A stretch of DNA of 64,000 bases from Cyanobacteriota bacterium (GTDB taxonomy: Bacteria; Cyanobacteriota; Cyanobacteriia; PCC-6307; Cyanobiaceae). The notes beneath the pieces were generated by a model. It had not been told where the DNA came from, searched no databases, and was given only the letters and a program-made list of their open reading frames with translations. The DNA lies in NCBI GenBank assembly GCA_026389315.1, contig JAPLIC010000025.1, forward strand, positions 1-64,000. The letters are read 5' to 3'. Each line of letters opens with the position of its first letter. Positions within the stretch are counted from its first letter, which is position 1. Shown here piece by piece: positions 39,091 to 49,244 of this stretch. The position numbers were made by a program, and so were the translations under genes.

Positions 39091-41166
39091 GTGGCCCGCG
39101 CCTACCCTTTGGACCGAGTTAGAAATATCGGTATTGCCGCGCATATTGATGCTGGCAAGACCACGACGACAGAAAGGATCCTTTTCTATTCTGGGGTAGT
39201 CCACAAGATGGGTGAGGTGCACGATGGTGCCGCCGTCACCGATTGGATGGAACAGGAACGAGAGCGAGGCATCACCATCACGGCTGCGGCCATTTCCACC
39301 AGCTGGAAAGATAACCGCATCAATATCATCGACACCCCTGGTCACGTCGATTTCACCATTGAAGTAGAGCGCTCCATGCGGGTGCTCGATGGGGTGATCG
39401 CCGTCTTTTGTGCTGTAGGCGGTGTCCAGCCCCAGTCCGAGACCGTTTGGCGGCAAGCAGATCGCTACAACGTGCCGCGGATCGTTTTCGTCAACAAGAT
39501 GGATCGCACCGGGGCTAATTTCCTTAAAGTCTATGAGCAGATTAAGGATCGACTCAAGGCGAATGCTGCTCCGATCCAGTTGCCTATTGGTGCCGAAGGG
39601 GAATTGAAGGGCATTGTGGATTTGGTGCGCAATAAGGCCATCGTTTACACCAACGATCTTGGTACCGATATTCTTGAACAGCCCATACCTGCCGATATGG
39701 TGGAAGAAGTGGCCAAGTGGCGCGCCAAGTTAATGGAGACTGTGGCCGAAAGTGATGAGGAATTAATTGAGGCTTATCTGGAAAATGGTGAGTTGACCGA
39801 AGAGCAACTCATCAAGGGCATTCGTCAAGGTGTTGTTAAGCATGGTCTGGTTCCTATCCTTTGTGGTTCGGCCTTTAAAAACAAGGGTGTTCAGCTTGTT
39901 CTTGATGCTGTGGTCGATTATCTTCCGGCACCGGTTGATGTTCCGCCCATAACGGGACTCCTGCCTGACGGCACCGAGTCGACTCGTCCCTGTGACGACA
40001 ACGCTCCGTTTAGTGCGTTGGCCTTCAAGGTGATGGCCGACCCCTACGGCAAGCTGACCTTTGTGCGCATGTACAGCGGCGTGCTCCAAAAAGGCAGTTA
40101 TGTCATGAACTCCACCAAGGATAAGAAAGAAAGAATTTCTCGACTCATTTTGCTGAAGGCTGATGACCGTGAAGAGGTCGATGAGTTGCGTGCCGGTGAT
40201 TTGGGAGCGGTCCTGGGCCTAAAAGACACCACCACTGGGGATACCCTCTGCGTTGATTCTGACCCGATCATTCTTGAATCTCTTTTTATTCCCGACCCTG
40301 TTATCTCCGTCGCCGTCGAACCCAAGACCAAGGGTGACATGGAGAAATTATCCAAGGCGCTCCAATCCCTTGCTGAGGAAGACCCTACATTCAGAGTTTC
40401 TACGAATCCAGAAACAAGCCAGACCGTGATCGCCGGTATGGGTGAGCTTCACCTGGAAATTCTCGTGGATCGGATGCTGAGAGAATTCAAGGTAGAGGCT
40501 AATATCGGCGCACCCCAGGTTTCCTATCGTGAAACCATTCGCAGTAGTTCTAAAGGTGAGGGCAAGTTTGCACGCCAAACTGGCGGTAAGGGTCAATACG
40601 GCCATGTGGTCATTGAGATGGAGCCAGGCGAACCAGGGTCCGGATTTGAATTTGTCAACAAGATTGTCGGAGGCATTGTTCCCAAGGAATACATCGGTCC
40701 CGCCGAAGCCGGCATGAAAGAAACCTGCCAATCCGGCGTGATTGCTGGATTCCCGATGATTGATGTCAAGGTAACGATGATCGACGGGTCCTACCACGAC
40801 GTAGACTCATCGGAAATGGCGTTTAAAATCGCCGGCTCCATGGCCTTCAAAGATGGCGTTAAGAAGTGCAATCCTGTGCTGCTTGAACCGATGATGAAGG
40901 TCGAAGTGGAGGTGCCTGAGGATTACCTCGGCTCGGTCATCGGGGATCTTTCCTCCCGTCGTGGCCAGGTTGAAGGGCAGTCCGTTGAAAACGGTCAATC
41001 CAAAGTGCAGTCCAAGGTTCCCTTGGCCGAGATGTTCGGCTACGCAACCCAGCTCCGATCCATGACCCAGGGTCGGGGTATCTTCTCGATGGAGTTCAGT
41101 CACTACGAGGAAGTTCCTCGCAACGTTGCTGAAGCCATCATCTCCAAGAATCAGGGCAATTCCTGA
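39091..41166 (+). CDS. fusA: Translation elongation factor G
   Basis: EF-G drives ribosomal translocation. The start is GTG at 39091. The P-loop [15 protein letters not shown] lies near residues 17-31, with DTPGHVDF and the NKMD motif following; the late [16 protein letters not shown] is conserved. The length of 691 is normal. Confidence 0.97.
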   Translation: MARAYPLDRVRNIGIAAHIDAGKTTTTERILFYSGVVHKMGEVHDGAAVTDWMEQERERGITITAAAISTSWKDNRINIIDTPGHVDFTIEVERSMRVLDGVIAVFCAVGGVQPQSETVWRQADRYNVPRIVFVNKMDRTGANFLKVYEQIKDRLKANAAPIQLPIGAEGELKGIVDLVRNKAIVYTNDLGTDILEQPIPADMVEEVAKWRAKLMETVAESDEELIEAYLENGELTEEQLIKGIRQGVVKHGLVPILCGSAFKNKGVQLVLDAVVDYLPAPVDVPPITGLLPDGTESTRPCDDNAPFSALAFKVMADPYGKLTFVRMYSGVLQKGSYVMNSTKDKKERISRLILLKADDREEVDELRAGDLGAVLGLKDTTTGDTLCVDSDPIILESLFIPDPVISVAVEPKTKGDMEKLSKALQSLAEEDPTFRVSTNPETSQTVIAGMGELHLEILVDRMLREFKVEANIGAPQVSYRETIRSSSKGEGKFARQTGGKGQYGHVVIEMEPGEPGSGFEFVNKIVGGIVPKEYIGPAEAGMKETCQSGVIAGFPMIDVKVTMIDGSYHDVDSSEMAFKIAGSMAFKDGVKKCNPVLLEPMMKVEVEVPEDYLGSVIGDLSSRRGQVEGQSVENGQSKVQSKVPLAEMFGYATQLRSMTQGRGIFSMEFSHYEEVPRNVAEAIISKNQGNS

Positions 41167-41211
41167 TCTTCATTCCCAACCCCAAAACCCACCCCTCGAT
41201 TCTTTCCTTCC

Positions 41212-42441
41212 ATGGCACGCGAGAAGTTCGAAAGGAATAAGCCACACGTCAACATTGGCACCATTGGCCATGTTGACCACGGCAAGACCACTCTCACCGC
41301 GGCGATCACCAACGTCCTCGCATCCCAAGGCATGGCCAAGGCCCAAGCCTATGATGAAATCGATGGTGCTCCGGAAGAAAAGGAGCGTGGAATCACCATC
41401 AACACGGCTCACGTCGAATACGAAACCGAAAAGCGCCACTATGCCCACGTGGATTGCCCAGGCCACGCGGACTATGTCAAAAACATGATTACCGGCGCGG
41501 CCCAAATGGATGGCGCCATTCTGGTAGTCGCAGCCACGGATGGTCCGATGGCCCAAACCAAGGAACATATCCTGCTTGCCAAACAGGTGGGTGTGCCGGC
41601 ATTGGTTGTGTTCCTCAACAAGAAGGACATGGTCGATGACGAGGAAATCCTCGAGTTGGTCGAACTGGAAATGCGCGAGCTGCTCAGCAGTTACGATTTT
41701 CCTGGCGATGACATTCCCGTTGTGGCCGGTTCTGCACTCAAGGCCCTTGAATATATTCAGGCTGGCAACAAGGCCGTACGTGGAGAAGACGAATGGGTCG
41801 ATAAGATTCTTGACTTGATGGATGCTGTCGACGAGGCGATTCCCCAGCCGGAGCGCGAAATCGACAAGCCCTTCTTGATGGCCATCGAAGACGTTTTCTC
41901 GATCACGGGTCGGGGCACAGTGGCTACTGGCCGGATTGAGCGGGGCAAGGTTAAGGTCGGTGAAACTGTGCAGGTTGTCGGTATTCGTGACACCCGGGAA
42001 ACAACTGTGACTGGGGTGGAGATGTTCCGCAAGCTTCTCGACGAAGGCTTGGCTGGAGACAACGTTGGTCTTTTGCTTCGCGGCATCCAGAAAGAAGATA
42101 TCGAACGTGGTATGGTTTTGGTCAAGCCAAACTCCATTAAACCCCACACCAAATTCGAAGGTGAGGTTTATGTACTTAAGAAAGAAGAAGGTGGTCGCCA
42201 CACTCCTTTCTTTGCTGGCTATCGTCCCCAGTTCTATATCCGTACCACGGATGTAACCGGCCAAATCACCGCCTTCACGGCAGACGATGGCAGCAACGTT
42301 GAGATGGTCATGCCCGGTGACCGCATCAAGATGAGTGCTGAGTTGATCTGCCCAGTGGCCATCGAACAGGGCATGCGCTTCGCTATTCGCGAAGGTGGTC
42401 GTACGATCGGCGCCGGGGTTGTCTCCAAGATCGTACTGTGA
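41212..42441 (+). CDS. tuf: Translation elongation factor Tu
   Basis: EF-Tu carries aminoacyl-tRNA to the ribosome. The GTPase motifs [17 protein letters not shown] and NKKD are intact. With 409 residues it carries a short acidic insertion in the G domain, around [13 protein letters not shown] and after the [20 protein letters not shown] segment, as known in cyanobacteria. A strong hairpin follows 9 nt after the stop. Confidence 0.97.
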   Translation: MAREKFERNKPHVNIGTIGHVDHGKTTLTAAITNVLASQGMAKAQAYDEIDGAPEEKERGITINTAHVEYETEKRHYAHVDCPGHADYVKNMITGAAQMDGAILVVAATDGPMAQTKEHILLAKQVGVPALVVFLNKKDMVDDEEILELVELEMRELLSSYDFPGDDIPVVAGSALKALEYIQAGNKAVRGEDEWVDKILDLMDAVDEAIPQPEREIDKPFLMAIEDVFSITGRGTVATGRIERGKVKVGETVQVVGIRDTRETTVTGVEMFRKLLDEGLAGDNVGLLLRGIQKEDIERGMVLVKPNSIKPHTKFEGEVYVLKKEEGGRHTPFFAGYRPQFYIRTTDVTGQITAFTADDGSNVEMVMPGDRIKMSAELICPVAIEQGMRFAIREGGRTIGAGVVSKIVL

Positions 42442-42450
42442 GTTTGCATT

Positions 42451-42481
42451 GACTGACTAGGTGAAAATCACCTAGTCAGTC
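42451..42481 (+). terminator. Perfect 14-bp stem hairpin after tuf
   Basis: GACTGACTAGGTGA and TCACCTAGTCAGTC pair perfectly over 14 bp with an AAA loop; the downstream ATCTTTATT is only weakly T-rich. It may terminate or attenuate between tuf and rpsJ, or protect the tuf mRNA 3' end. Confidence 0.75.
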
Positions 42482-42575
42482 ATCTTTATTGGAAGCAGGC
42501 TTATTTTTTTGCTTGCCTCCTATTAAAAGCAACTAGAAAATCCATTCACTTTGGTGCACTGCACCCTTTCACCTG

Positions 42576-42896
42576 ATGACGAGTTCCATTCCCCAACAGA
42601 AGATTCGTATCCGCCTCAAAGCATTTGATCGCAGAATGCTTGATCTCTCTTGCGAAAAGATCATCGAGACAGCTGATCACACTGCCGCCACTGCGATTGG
42701 CCCGATTCCGCTGCCAACCCGGCGCAAAATCTATTGTGTTTTACGCTCTCCACACGTAGACAAGGATTCCCGAGAGCACTTTGAAACCCGCACCCATCGC
42801 CGTATCATTGATATTTACAGCCCGAGTTCCAAAACAATTGATGCCCTCATGAAGCTGGATTTACCCAGTGGTGTCGATATTGAAGTCAAGCTTTGA
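42576..42896 (+). CDS. rpsJ: 30S ribosomal protein S10
   Basis: S10 belongs to the 30S head and also acts as NusE in antitermination. The 106 residues begin near [20 protein letters not shown] and end [11 protein letters not shown]. As in other cyanobacteria it is attached to tuf and not to the S10 cluster, whose remaining genes are at the left end of this window. No clear terminator follows, and 42897-43136 shows no gene. Confidence 0.97.
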   Translation: MTSSIPQQKIRIRLKAFDRRMLDLSCEKIIETADHTAATAIGPIPLPTRRKIYCVLRSPHVDKDSREHFETRTHRRIIDIYSPSSKTIDALMKLDLPSGVDIEVKL

Positions 42897-43136
42897 TACC
42901 AAGACCTGTTTTTGAATGAAGCATGCCCTTCCTGGTTGGTTTTGAGACAATGGGATGCGCCAGAGTCCTCTGATTGCTTTGTCGCGATCGGAGGCTCCTG
43001 CGGCTCTCTGATCTGACTAGGATTCAACAACTGTTGCATCCGTTCCGCCCATTTCTTCTGTTATTTTTACCGTGAGTGCCCCTACGGTTGCCTTGAATTT
43101 CACCCCTCCGCTGGCCTCTGGGCTCAGCTGTTAAGC

Positions 43137-43826
43137 GTGACCGAATTAGCCGTAAGGGAACTGCCGCTTTTCCCCCTTCCCGATGTGGTGCTTTTCCCTC
43201 AAGAGGTGCTACCACTGCATATCTTTGAGTCCCGTTATCGCATGATGTTGCGAACGGTCATGGCCGAAGATCGACGTTTTGGCGTGGTTCGTTGGGATCC
43301 CCAGCGTCAAAAGATGGCAGAAGTGGGCTGTTGTGCCGAGATTCTTCATTGGCAGTCCCAAGATGACGACCGCAGCAATATCGTCACGATGGGACAACAG
43401 CGTTTTCGTGTGCTCAGTATTTTGCGTGAGACTCCCTATCGCGTAGCGATGGTCAGTTGGATTGAAGACGATACCTCAGATTCGCGCGACGATTTAGTTG
43501 CTCTCACTGGCAATGTCAGTAAAGCCCTAAGGGATGTGGTCGAGTTGACCGGCAAGCTGATTGGCAAACCTGCCATTCTTCCTGCTGATCTTCCTGATCT
43601 TCCCCGGGAACTTTCCTATTGGATCGGCGCTCACCTGGGAGGGCCAGTGGCCGATCACCAACAGGCCCTGCTAGAGATCACCGACACGGGTGAGAGACTG
43701 AGACAAGAATATGAACTTCTTGATCAGACTCGCAGGCAGCTAGCGGCAAGAACTGTGCTAAAAGATACCTTTGATTTCGCTGATCCCCAGGCTGATTATG
43801 ACGATTTAAATAACGGCAAATCCTGA
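43137..43826 (+). CDS. LON substrate-binding-domain protein
   Basis: The 229-residue protein consists of a LON N-terminal domain without the ATPase or protease parts of Lon: ELPLFPLPDVVLFPQEVLPL, HIFESRYRMML and the alpha-helical second half. Stand-alone LON-domain proteins are common in cyanobacteria and plants; the role is unknown. The start is GTG at 43137. The stop is 1 nt before the methyltransferase, so the two are likely co-transcribed. Confidence 0.85.
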   Translation: MTELAVRELPLFPLPDVVLFPQEVLPLHIFESRYRMMLRTVMAEDRRFGVVRWDPQRQKMAEVGCCAEILHWQSQDDDRSNIVTMGQQRFRVLSILRETPYRVAMVSWIEDDTSDSRDDLVALTGNVSKALRDVVELTGKLIGKPAILPADLPDLPRELSYWIGAHLGGPVADHQQALLEITDTGERLRQEYELLDQTRRQLAARTVLKDTFDFADPQADYDDLNNGKS

Positions 43827-43827
43827 A

Positions 43828-44790
43828 ATGCCATTACATAGCCTGGTCGGATTTCTGGCCTTGGTATTATTATTTACTGTTGCATTCATATTTTTTGCCT
43901 ATCTTTGGCTTGGCTCAAATCGCAGTTATCAGAGTTCAAACAGTGTTGCGGAAGCCTATAATCGATGGACAGAAGATGCCCTGCTAGAGCGTCTATGGGG
44001 CGACCATGTTCACCTTGGTTATTATGGTGATCCTGCCAGAACCCGTGATTTTCGTTTAGCCAAAAATGACTTCGTCCACGAATTGGTGCGTTGGAGTGGC
44101 CTCGATCGGTTGCCCCCAGGGAGTCGGGTTTTGGACGTGGGATGCGGTATTGGCGGTAGTGCCCGTCTTCTGGCCCTTCACTATGGCTTTGATGTGCTGG
44201 CAATCAGTATCAGCCCTGCCCAAATTGCCAGGGCTCGCTCCCTGACCTCCCCGGAATTGGCGGCCCATTGTCGGTTTGAGGTCATGGATGCCTTGGCGCT
44301 TGATTTGCCGGATCGGGGCTTTGATGCGGTCTGGAGCGTGGAGGCCGCCCCCCACATGCCTGATAAACAGCGTTATGTCGATGAATTGCTGCGCATGCTG
44401 CGTCCCCATGGCCGTTTGGCGATGGCGGATTGGAATCGCCGCGATCCAACCGACGGGCCGATGGATCGTTTGGAAAACTGGGTGATGCGACAGTTATTGG
44501 ACCAATGGGCCCACCCTGAATTTGCCAGCATCGCAGCGATGCGCGACGATTTTGATGGTAGTCCTTGGGCTGACGGTCTAGAGGTTGAGAGCGCTGACTG
44601 GACGGCGGCCACGGTGCCTTCCTGGCGCGACTCGATTCTCGAAGGCTTCAGGAGACCCACCGCGGTTTTAGGGCTGGGGCCGAAGGCCGTTGTACAGGGC
44701 CTGCGCGAAACCCCAACTTTGCTTCTGATGGACTGGGCTTTTCGCCATGGTTTGATGCAATTTGGTGTCTTTCGCGGCCAAAAGCCATAG
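43828..44790 (+). CDS. 2-methyl-6-phytyl-1,4-benzoquinone methyltransferase (Sll0418 type)
   Basis: This family methylates MPBQ in tocopherol and related quinone synthesis. An N-terminal membrane helix (residues 7-30) is followed by SYQSSNSVAEAYNRWTEDAL, closely resembling Synechocystis Sll0418 as I recall it. The SAM-binding motif VLDVGCGIGGSARLLA is near residues 100-115, and VWSVEAAPHMPDKQRYVDEL and MRQLLDQWAHPEFASI match the family. The length of 320 is right. Substrate specificity between MPBQ and related quinones is inferred. Confidence 0.85.
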   Translation: MPLHSLVGFLALVLLFTVAFIFFAYLWLGSNRSYQSSNSVAEAYNRWTEDALLERLWGDHVHLGYYGDPARTRDFRLAKNDFVHELVRWSGLDRLPPGSRVLDVGCGIGGSARLLALHYGFDVLAISISPAQIARARSLTSPELAAHCRFEVMDALALDLPDRGFDAVWSVEAAPHMPDKQRYVDELLRMLRPHGRLAMADWNRRDPTDGPMDRLENWVMRQLLDQWAHPEFASIAAMRDDFDGSPWADGLEVESADWTAATVPSWRDSILEGFRRPTAVLGLGPKAVVQGLRETPTLLLMDWAFRHGLMQFGVFRGQKP

Positions 44791-44812
44791 GTTGCAAATT
44801 GAAGCGTCCGTT

Positions 44813-45673
44813 TTAGTTGTTGGCAGCGTTATTGCTCTCTTCCGGAGGATTCAGCACCGTCAAGGGATACACCCCAAACAAGACAAGTTGTTCGCAATGG
44901 GGCCTTAACGCGGCTAGGGCGCGATCCAGGGGTGGCATGCCTTGGGTGAGGTCAAGATCGACAAAGAAGATGTACTCGCCCATGGAACGCTTGGAGGGGC
45001 GGGACTCGATGCGGCTCATATTGAGGCCTTCGCTGGCAAAGCAACCCAGGGCTTCCAGCAGGGCACCGGGGCGGTTGGCCTGGAGCGAGAAAGCCAGACT
45101 GGCATGGGGTCCATTGTCAACGGCAAAGGGTTGACGGCGCAACAACAGAAAGCGCGTGCAATTGCCAACCACGTCGTTGATGGGATAGGCGATCACCTCC
45201 AGCCCATGCTCCCGGGCGGCATCCAGGGAGGCGATGGCGGCACGGAAGCGGCTGCCGCGCACCAGGCGGGCTGCTTCGGCGGTGGAGCTGGTGGGTAACT
45301 GCAGGGCCCCGCTGAGATGCTGGGCCAACCATTGGGGGCACTGGGCCAGGGCTTGGGGATGGGAGAGCACCTCACTGACGCCTGCGAGGGGGCCACTGCC
45401 CAGCAGGGCGTGGCGGATCGGCAGGACCAGGCCATGGCTGATGGCCAGATCGGGAAACTGCCAGAGGGCATCCAGGCAGCTTGTGACCCCCCCCTCGACC
45501 GAATTCTCCACAGGAACCACCGCCGCCTCACAGTCCCCCTCGGCCAAGGCGCGGATCACCGCCTGGATGCCGGGTTGGGGAATCAATGTGGCCTCAAGCC
45601 CTGCCAGCGCTGCGAGTTGTTTGGCAGCCTGTTCGCCGTAGGTGCCGACGGGGCCGAGGTAGGCGAGGCGCAT
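44813..45673 (-). CDS. pheA: Prephenate dehydratase
   Basis: PheA converts prephenate to phenylpyruvate in phenylalanine synthesis. The 286 residues include AYLGPVGTYGEQAA at the start, PVENSVEGGV near 54-63, the catalytic TRF at 173-175 in VGNCTRFLLL, and a regulatory ACT domain from about 190 with ESRPSKRSMGEYIFFVDL. No chorismate mutase domain is fused. It is divergent from the DUF1997 gene and convergent with the methyltransferase. Confidence 0.95.
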   Translation of the reverse strand: MRLAYLGPVGTYGEQAAKQLAALAGLEATLIPQPGIQAVIRALAEGDCEAAVVPVENSVEGGVTSCLDALWQFPDLAISHGLVLPIRHALLGSGPLAGVSEVLSHPQALAQCPQWLAQHLSGALQLPTSSTAEAARLVRGSRFRAAIASLDAAREHGLEVIAYPINDVVGNCTRFLLLRRQPFAVDNGPHASLAFSLQANRPGALLEALGCFASEGLNMSRIESRPSKRSMGEYIFFVDLDLTQGMPPLDRALAALRPHCEQLVLFGVYPLTVLNPPEESNNAANN

Positions 45674-45723
45674 GGCCGGGGGGAGAGCGGGTCGATAGGA
45701 TCATGCCTGCCGGTCCGCTGTCC

Positions 45724-46275
45724 ATGGCCGTCGCGTTCAGCGCTCGACAGCAGCTCCGTTTGCCGGTCAACGAGCATGCGGATTCTCTGCGGGCCTACCT
45801 CAACGATGAACGCCGGGTGGTGGAGGCCTTGTTGGATCCGACCCAACTTGAGATTCTCGGTCCCGGCCACTACCGCTATCACGTCACCCGGGTGCAGTTG
45901 TTCCATCTGCAGATCCACCCGGTGGTCGAGATTCAGGCCCGGCAGCATCAAGGCCGACTCGAACTGGATTCACTCCACTGTCAGATTGAGGGCCTTGGCC
46001 TTGTGGAGGACTTCCAGCTGCAGCTCAACTCTTGGTTGGTGGCCTGTCCTGGCGGCCTTGAAGGCGAAGCGGCCCTGGCGGTCAGCGGCAGGCAGCCGGC
46101 CCTGCTTGGTTTGATCCCCCAACGGTTGCTGGAGGCCACGGGCCGTTCACTGCTCAACGGCATCCTGGCCAATATCCGCCATCGGGTCAGTCAGCAACTG
46201 GTGGCCGATTTTCAGCAGTGGTGTCTCTCGGGGCGAGGGGACAGGCCCCTGGTGATGCCCCTGCCGCCCGATTGA
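45724..46275 (+). CDS. DUF1997 family protein
   Basis: The 183-residue product contains FSARQQLRLPVNEHADSLRA, a central beta-rich region, and the C-terminal LANIRHRVSQQLVADFQQW. This matches DUF1997, a family of cyanobacteria and plastids with unknown function. The ATG at 45724 is preferred; an in-frame ATG at 45703 has an AGGA close by and is possible. No signal peptide is seen. It converges on rnhB. Confidence 0.8.
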   Translation: MAVAFSARQQLRLPVNEHADSLRAYLNDERRVVEALLDPTQLEILGPGHYRYHVTRVQLFHLQIHPVVEIQARQHQGRLELDSLHCQIEGLGLVEDFQLQLNSWLVACPGGLEGEAALAVSGRQPALLGLIPQRLLEATGRSLLNGILANIRHRVSQQLVADFQQWCLSGRGDRPLVMPLPPD

Positions 46276-46316
46276 AGGGTTTGGGGCTTTGGGGATCTGC
46301 TGCTGGGCCGCAGGCC

Positions 46317-46904
46317 TCAGTGCAGGAAGCTTTGGCGATGGAGGGGAGTGGCTCCCAGGCTGGCGAGGGCTTGGCGGTGCTGGGCGGTGCCATAGCCGGC
46401 ATGGCGTTCGAGTCCGTAACCCGGAAAGTGGTCGGCCAGGCGACCAAGCAGGGCGTCCCTTTCTTGCTTGGCCATGACACTGGCGGCGGAGATGGCGGCG
46501 CAATGAAGATCTCCTTTTATTATTGAACGCTGGGGACCGTGCCAGCCCCTCAAGGGCAGCACCCCATCGATCAGAACCAGTTCGGGTGTGATCGAGAGTC
46601 GTTGCAGGGCACGGGTCATGGCCGCTTCAGTGGCCGAGCGGATGCCGTGGCGATCGATTTCGGCGGCGCTTGCTTGGCCCAGGGCCCAGCTCAGGGCCTG
46701 GCGGCGGAGCAGGGGAACCAGCGCGGCCCGGGCCCGGGCCGTGAGACGTTTGCTGTCGGTGAGGCCGGCCTTTTGGAGAATCGGCAGGGCTTGGGGGGGC
46801 AGGATGACGGCCGCCGCAAAGACGGGACCAAAGAGGGATCCACGACCCACTTCATCGACTCCGGCACAAACGGCCGGATTGTGACCACCCCAGAGATCGG
46901 TCAC
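46317..46904 (-). CDS. rnhB: Ribonuclease HII
   Basis: RNase HII removes RNA primers and misincorporated ribonucleotides from DNA. The catalytic [12 protein letters not shown] is near residues 17-28, with the later acidic residues in VLIDGVLP and [19 protein letters not shown]. The length of 195 is normal. It lies 15 nt downstream of rne on the same strand, an arrangement described for cyanobacterial rne-rnhB. Confidence 0.95.
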   Translation of the reverse strand: MTDLWGGHNPAVCAGVDEVGRGSLFGPVFAAAVILPPQALPILQKAGLTDSKRLTARARAALVPLLRRQALSWALGQASAAEIDRHGIRSATEAAMTRALQRLSITPELVLIDGVLPLRGWHGPQRSIIKGDLHCAAISAASVMAKQERDALLGRLADHFPGYGLERHAGYGTAQHRQALASLGATPLHRQSFLH

Positions 46905-46919
46905 CGGCTGAATCTGGTA

Positions 46920-48881
46920 TCAGAACGTCGCTGAAGAGCGCCGCCGCCGCCGTCGGGATTCATCGCCGCTGTCCTCTGGGTTTGCGGCCAGCTGGGCTTG
47001 GGTATGGACAGGGAGAGGCGTTGCTTCTGGGGGCAGCTCCAGCAGGGGGGGCAAGGCCGGCAAGATCGGGATGGTGATCAGTTCCTGGCGCTCTTCCTGG
47101 CGCTCTATCTGGGGGTCCATCACGGCGGTCAGGGTTTGCGGCGGCTCATCAACACCCGGCGTTTCGCTGCCCCTTGCCTCGCCGCCCCGGCCGCGGCGGC
47201 GACGGCGGGATCCGTTGCTGGCCAGTTGCGCTCTGGCCTCTTCTCGCACCGTCTCGGGGTCAATTCCTGGCCTTGCCACCCGAACCAACAGATTGTCGGT
47301 GGCTGGGACTGGATCAAGCAGCAGGGCAGGACTGAAGCCCATCCAGCCAAAGACCCGCTCCTGGGTCTGCTGCATCGGCACCACCAGGACGTCGGGTTCG
47401 CTGCGGCGGGAAGGGGCCGTAAACGTGGAGGCAAGGGGGATCTCGTCTTGATCTTGGTCAGGCGAGGGTTGGGGCGCTGGCTCGCTGGAGGTGCCAAGAC
47501 CCAGCTCAGCGGCTGCCGTATCGCCCCTGCCACCGCGCCGACTGCGGCGGCGGCCGCCGTTGCCGAGGTCGGCGGCAAGGGCCGGACTGGGAACCTCAGC
47601 GCGGGCGGAGGCAGCCGAACGCACAACCCCTGGGAGGTTGGCAAGGGGTAGCAGCGTGTCTTTGCCGGGAAGCACGGCCACATGGCCAAGGCCGCCGCAG
47701 CTGGGGCAGGCCCGGCTGAAGAGTTCGTAGATGTTTTGACCCTGGCGTTTGCGGGTCAGCTCCACCAAGCCCAGTTCCGTGAGTTGGGCGATCTGGGGGC
47801 GGGCCGAGTCATCATGGACCGCCTGGGTGAAGTGTTCGAGGAGTTGCAGTTGATCGCGCCGCGATTCCATGTCAATGAAATCGATCACCACAACGCCGCC
47901 AATATTGCGCAGCTTGAGCTGGCGAGAGATTTCCACGGCCGCCTCACAGTTGGTCCAAAGCACCGTTTCACGGGCATTCGCCGAACGGGTAAAGGAGCCG
48001 GAGTTGACATCAATGACCGTCAACGCCTCTGTCGGTTCAATGATGATGTAACCGCCGGAGGGGAGATCAACCCTGGGGCGCAGGGCATCACGGATGGCGG
48101 CATTGACCCGGAAGTGCTCCAGAATTTCAGTTGATTCCTGGAAACATTCGACATCCAGGCTGGCCTGGTCAGGACCGAGGAAGGCATTGACCCGGGCCAC
48201 GGCCTCGGGGCTCTCGACGACGACCTGGGTGACTTCCGGTTTATAGAGGTCCCGCAGGACCCGGTGGACGAAGTCTTCATCACGGTTGAGCAGAACCGGG
48301 GGTGTCGCCGTCTCGGCAGCCAACTGAATGGCTTCCCATTGCCTCAGCAAGGTTTCGAGGTCGTCAATCAACAGCTCTTCGCTCACCTCTTCGGCTTCCG
48401 TGCGGATCAGCAATCCGGCACCGGGGGGCTTGATCAGCACACCAAGGGCCCGCAGCCGGTTGCGCTCGTTTTCGCCGACGATGCGCCGCGAGATACTCAC
48501 GCCCTGACCCTGGGGCTGGAGCACCAGAAAGCGGCCGGGCAGGGTCAAATTGCCGGTAAGCCTTGGCCCCTTGGTGCCGGTGGGTTCCTTCATGACCTGC
48601 ACCAGCACTTTCTGGCGAGGTTCGAGAAGCTCGGTGATGCCGGCGCCGCCTTTCTTTAGGCGCAGGGGGCCTAGGTCGGTGATGTGAATGAAACCATTTT
48701 TCTCGCTCTCGCCGATGTTGACGAAGGCTGCATCGATTCCAGGTAGGACATTTTCGACGGTGCCAAGATAGACATCGCCAATCTGGTAGCGGCCCTGGGC
48801 CACCACAAGTTCATCGACTCGGTCATCGGTGAGCACAGCGGCGATGCGCAGGTGCTCGGCGATGACGATCTGTTGGGGCAT
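46920..48881 (-). CDS. rne: Ribonuclease E/G family endoribonuclease
   Basis: RNase E starts mRNA decay and processes stable RNA. The ATG at 48881 gives MPQQIVIAEHLRIAAVLTDD and 653 residues; upstream in-frame codons are not supported. The S1 domain lies in about residues 37-120, the catalytic EALTVIDVNSGSF segment is near 295, and the zinc-link ACPSCGG is near 400. The C-terminal third is variable and Arg/Gly-rich, ending SRRRRRRSSATF; in other cyanobacteria a similar arginine tail binds polynucleotide phosphorylase. The mRNA leader lies in the 363-nt gap upstream. Confidence 0.95.
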   Translation of the reverse strand: MPQQIVIAEHLRIAAVLTDDRVDELVVAQGRYQIGDVYLGTVENVLPGIDAAFVNIGESEKNGFIHITDLGPLRLKKGGAGITELLEPRQKVLVQVMKEPTGTKGPRLTGNLTLPGRFLVLQPQGQGVSISRRIVGENERNRLRALGVLIKPPGAGLLIRTEAEEVSEELLIDDLETLLRQWEAIQLAAETATPPVLLNRDEDFVHRVLRDLYKPEVTQVVVESPEAVARVNAFLGPDQASLDVECFQESTEILEHFRVNAAIRDALRPRVDLPSGGYIIIEPTEALTVIDVNSGSFTRSANARETVLWTNCEAAVEISRQLKLRNIGGVVVIDFIDMESRRDQLQLLEHFTQAVHDDSARPQIAQLTELGLVELTRKRQGQNIYELFSRACPSCGGLGHVAVLPGKDTLLPLANLPGVVRSAASARAEVPSPALAADLGNGGRRRSRRGGRGDTAAAELGLGTSSEPAPQPSPDQDQDEIPLASTFTAPSRRSEPDVLVVPMQQTQERVFGWMGFSPALLLDPVPATDNLLVRVARPGIDPETVREEARAQLASNGSRRRRRGRGGEARGSETPGVDEPPQTLTAVMDPQIERQEERQELITIPILPALPPLLELPPEATPLPVHTQAQLAANPEDSGDESRRRRRRSSATF

Positions 48882-49244
48882 GGAAGGGTCCGGGCTCAAG
48901 GAGCCCTGCCGGGGGCAGGAGTGGGACAGATAGGGACCCTGGAGGGCGCTAGGAAGGCGGAGCGTGGAAAGCCACGCCAATCAGATGCACCAGCCAGGTC
49001 TTGACAAAAAATGGGCTTAAACGAAACAATCCTGAGAACTCAGGCTGTTAAAATCAGGTAAAAATCGCTGCCAGTGAGTGACTGGTACGGATGGGCATGG
49101 GCCGCAGCCGGAGTTATGAAATGAGCCAACGCGCGTTAATGAAGACGAGGAATTTCCTAGGGGCGCCTGGTGAAAGGCATGGGCCAAATGGAAAATCCTG
49201 AACGGACAGGAGTCGGGGACGATCCCGCTGTTCCTTTTGCCGTC
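48882..49244. promoter_or_regulatory. 363-nt gap: rne leader on minus strand, possible transcription unit on plus strand
   Basis: On the minus strand this is the expected rne promoter and leader; it contains the U-rich run CCCATTTTTTGTC (about 49015-49003 read leftward) and the hairpin GCGTGG/CCACGC (48962-48977). On the plus strand it carries a perfect -35 TTGACA (49001-49006) and an extended -10 TGTTAAAAT (49046-49054), though not correctly spaced for one promoter. It also holds CCTGAGAACTCAGG (49031-49044), a direct repeat GGCATGGGCC (49094-49103 and 49176-49185), and a GC hairpin ending in TTTT at 49235-49238. Confidence 0.4.
49091..49201 (+). CDS. Candidate 36-residue basic small ORF
   Basis: The frame reads MGMGRSRSYEMSQRALMKTR and then a glycine-rich end finishing GPNGKS. 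It has four in-frame ATGs, a poor ribosome binding site, and lies between promoter-like elements (49001-49054) and a terminator-like hairpin (about 49204-49238). I do not recognise it. It may be a real small protein, part of a non-coding RNA, or chance. Confidence 0.25.
   Translation: MGMGRSRSYEMSQRALMKTRNFLGAPGERHGPNGKS

Noticed and set aside
42897-43136. Short inverted motifs downstream of rpsJ
   Set aside because: Stems are short and imperfect, with no T run, so no terminator or RNA can be claimed.
49120-49240. Resemblance of GGAAAATCC...GGGGACGATCCCGC to a cobalamin riboswitch or to 6S RNA/tmRNA
   Set aside because: The conserved B12-box and riboswitch core are not present, no long imperfect hairpin typical of 6S RNA was found, and no tmRNA tag sequence is encoded. 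The downstream plus-strand gene context also does not fit.
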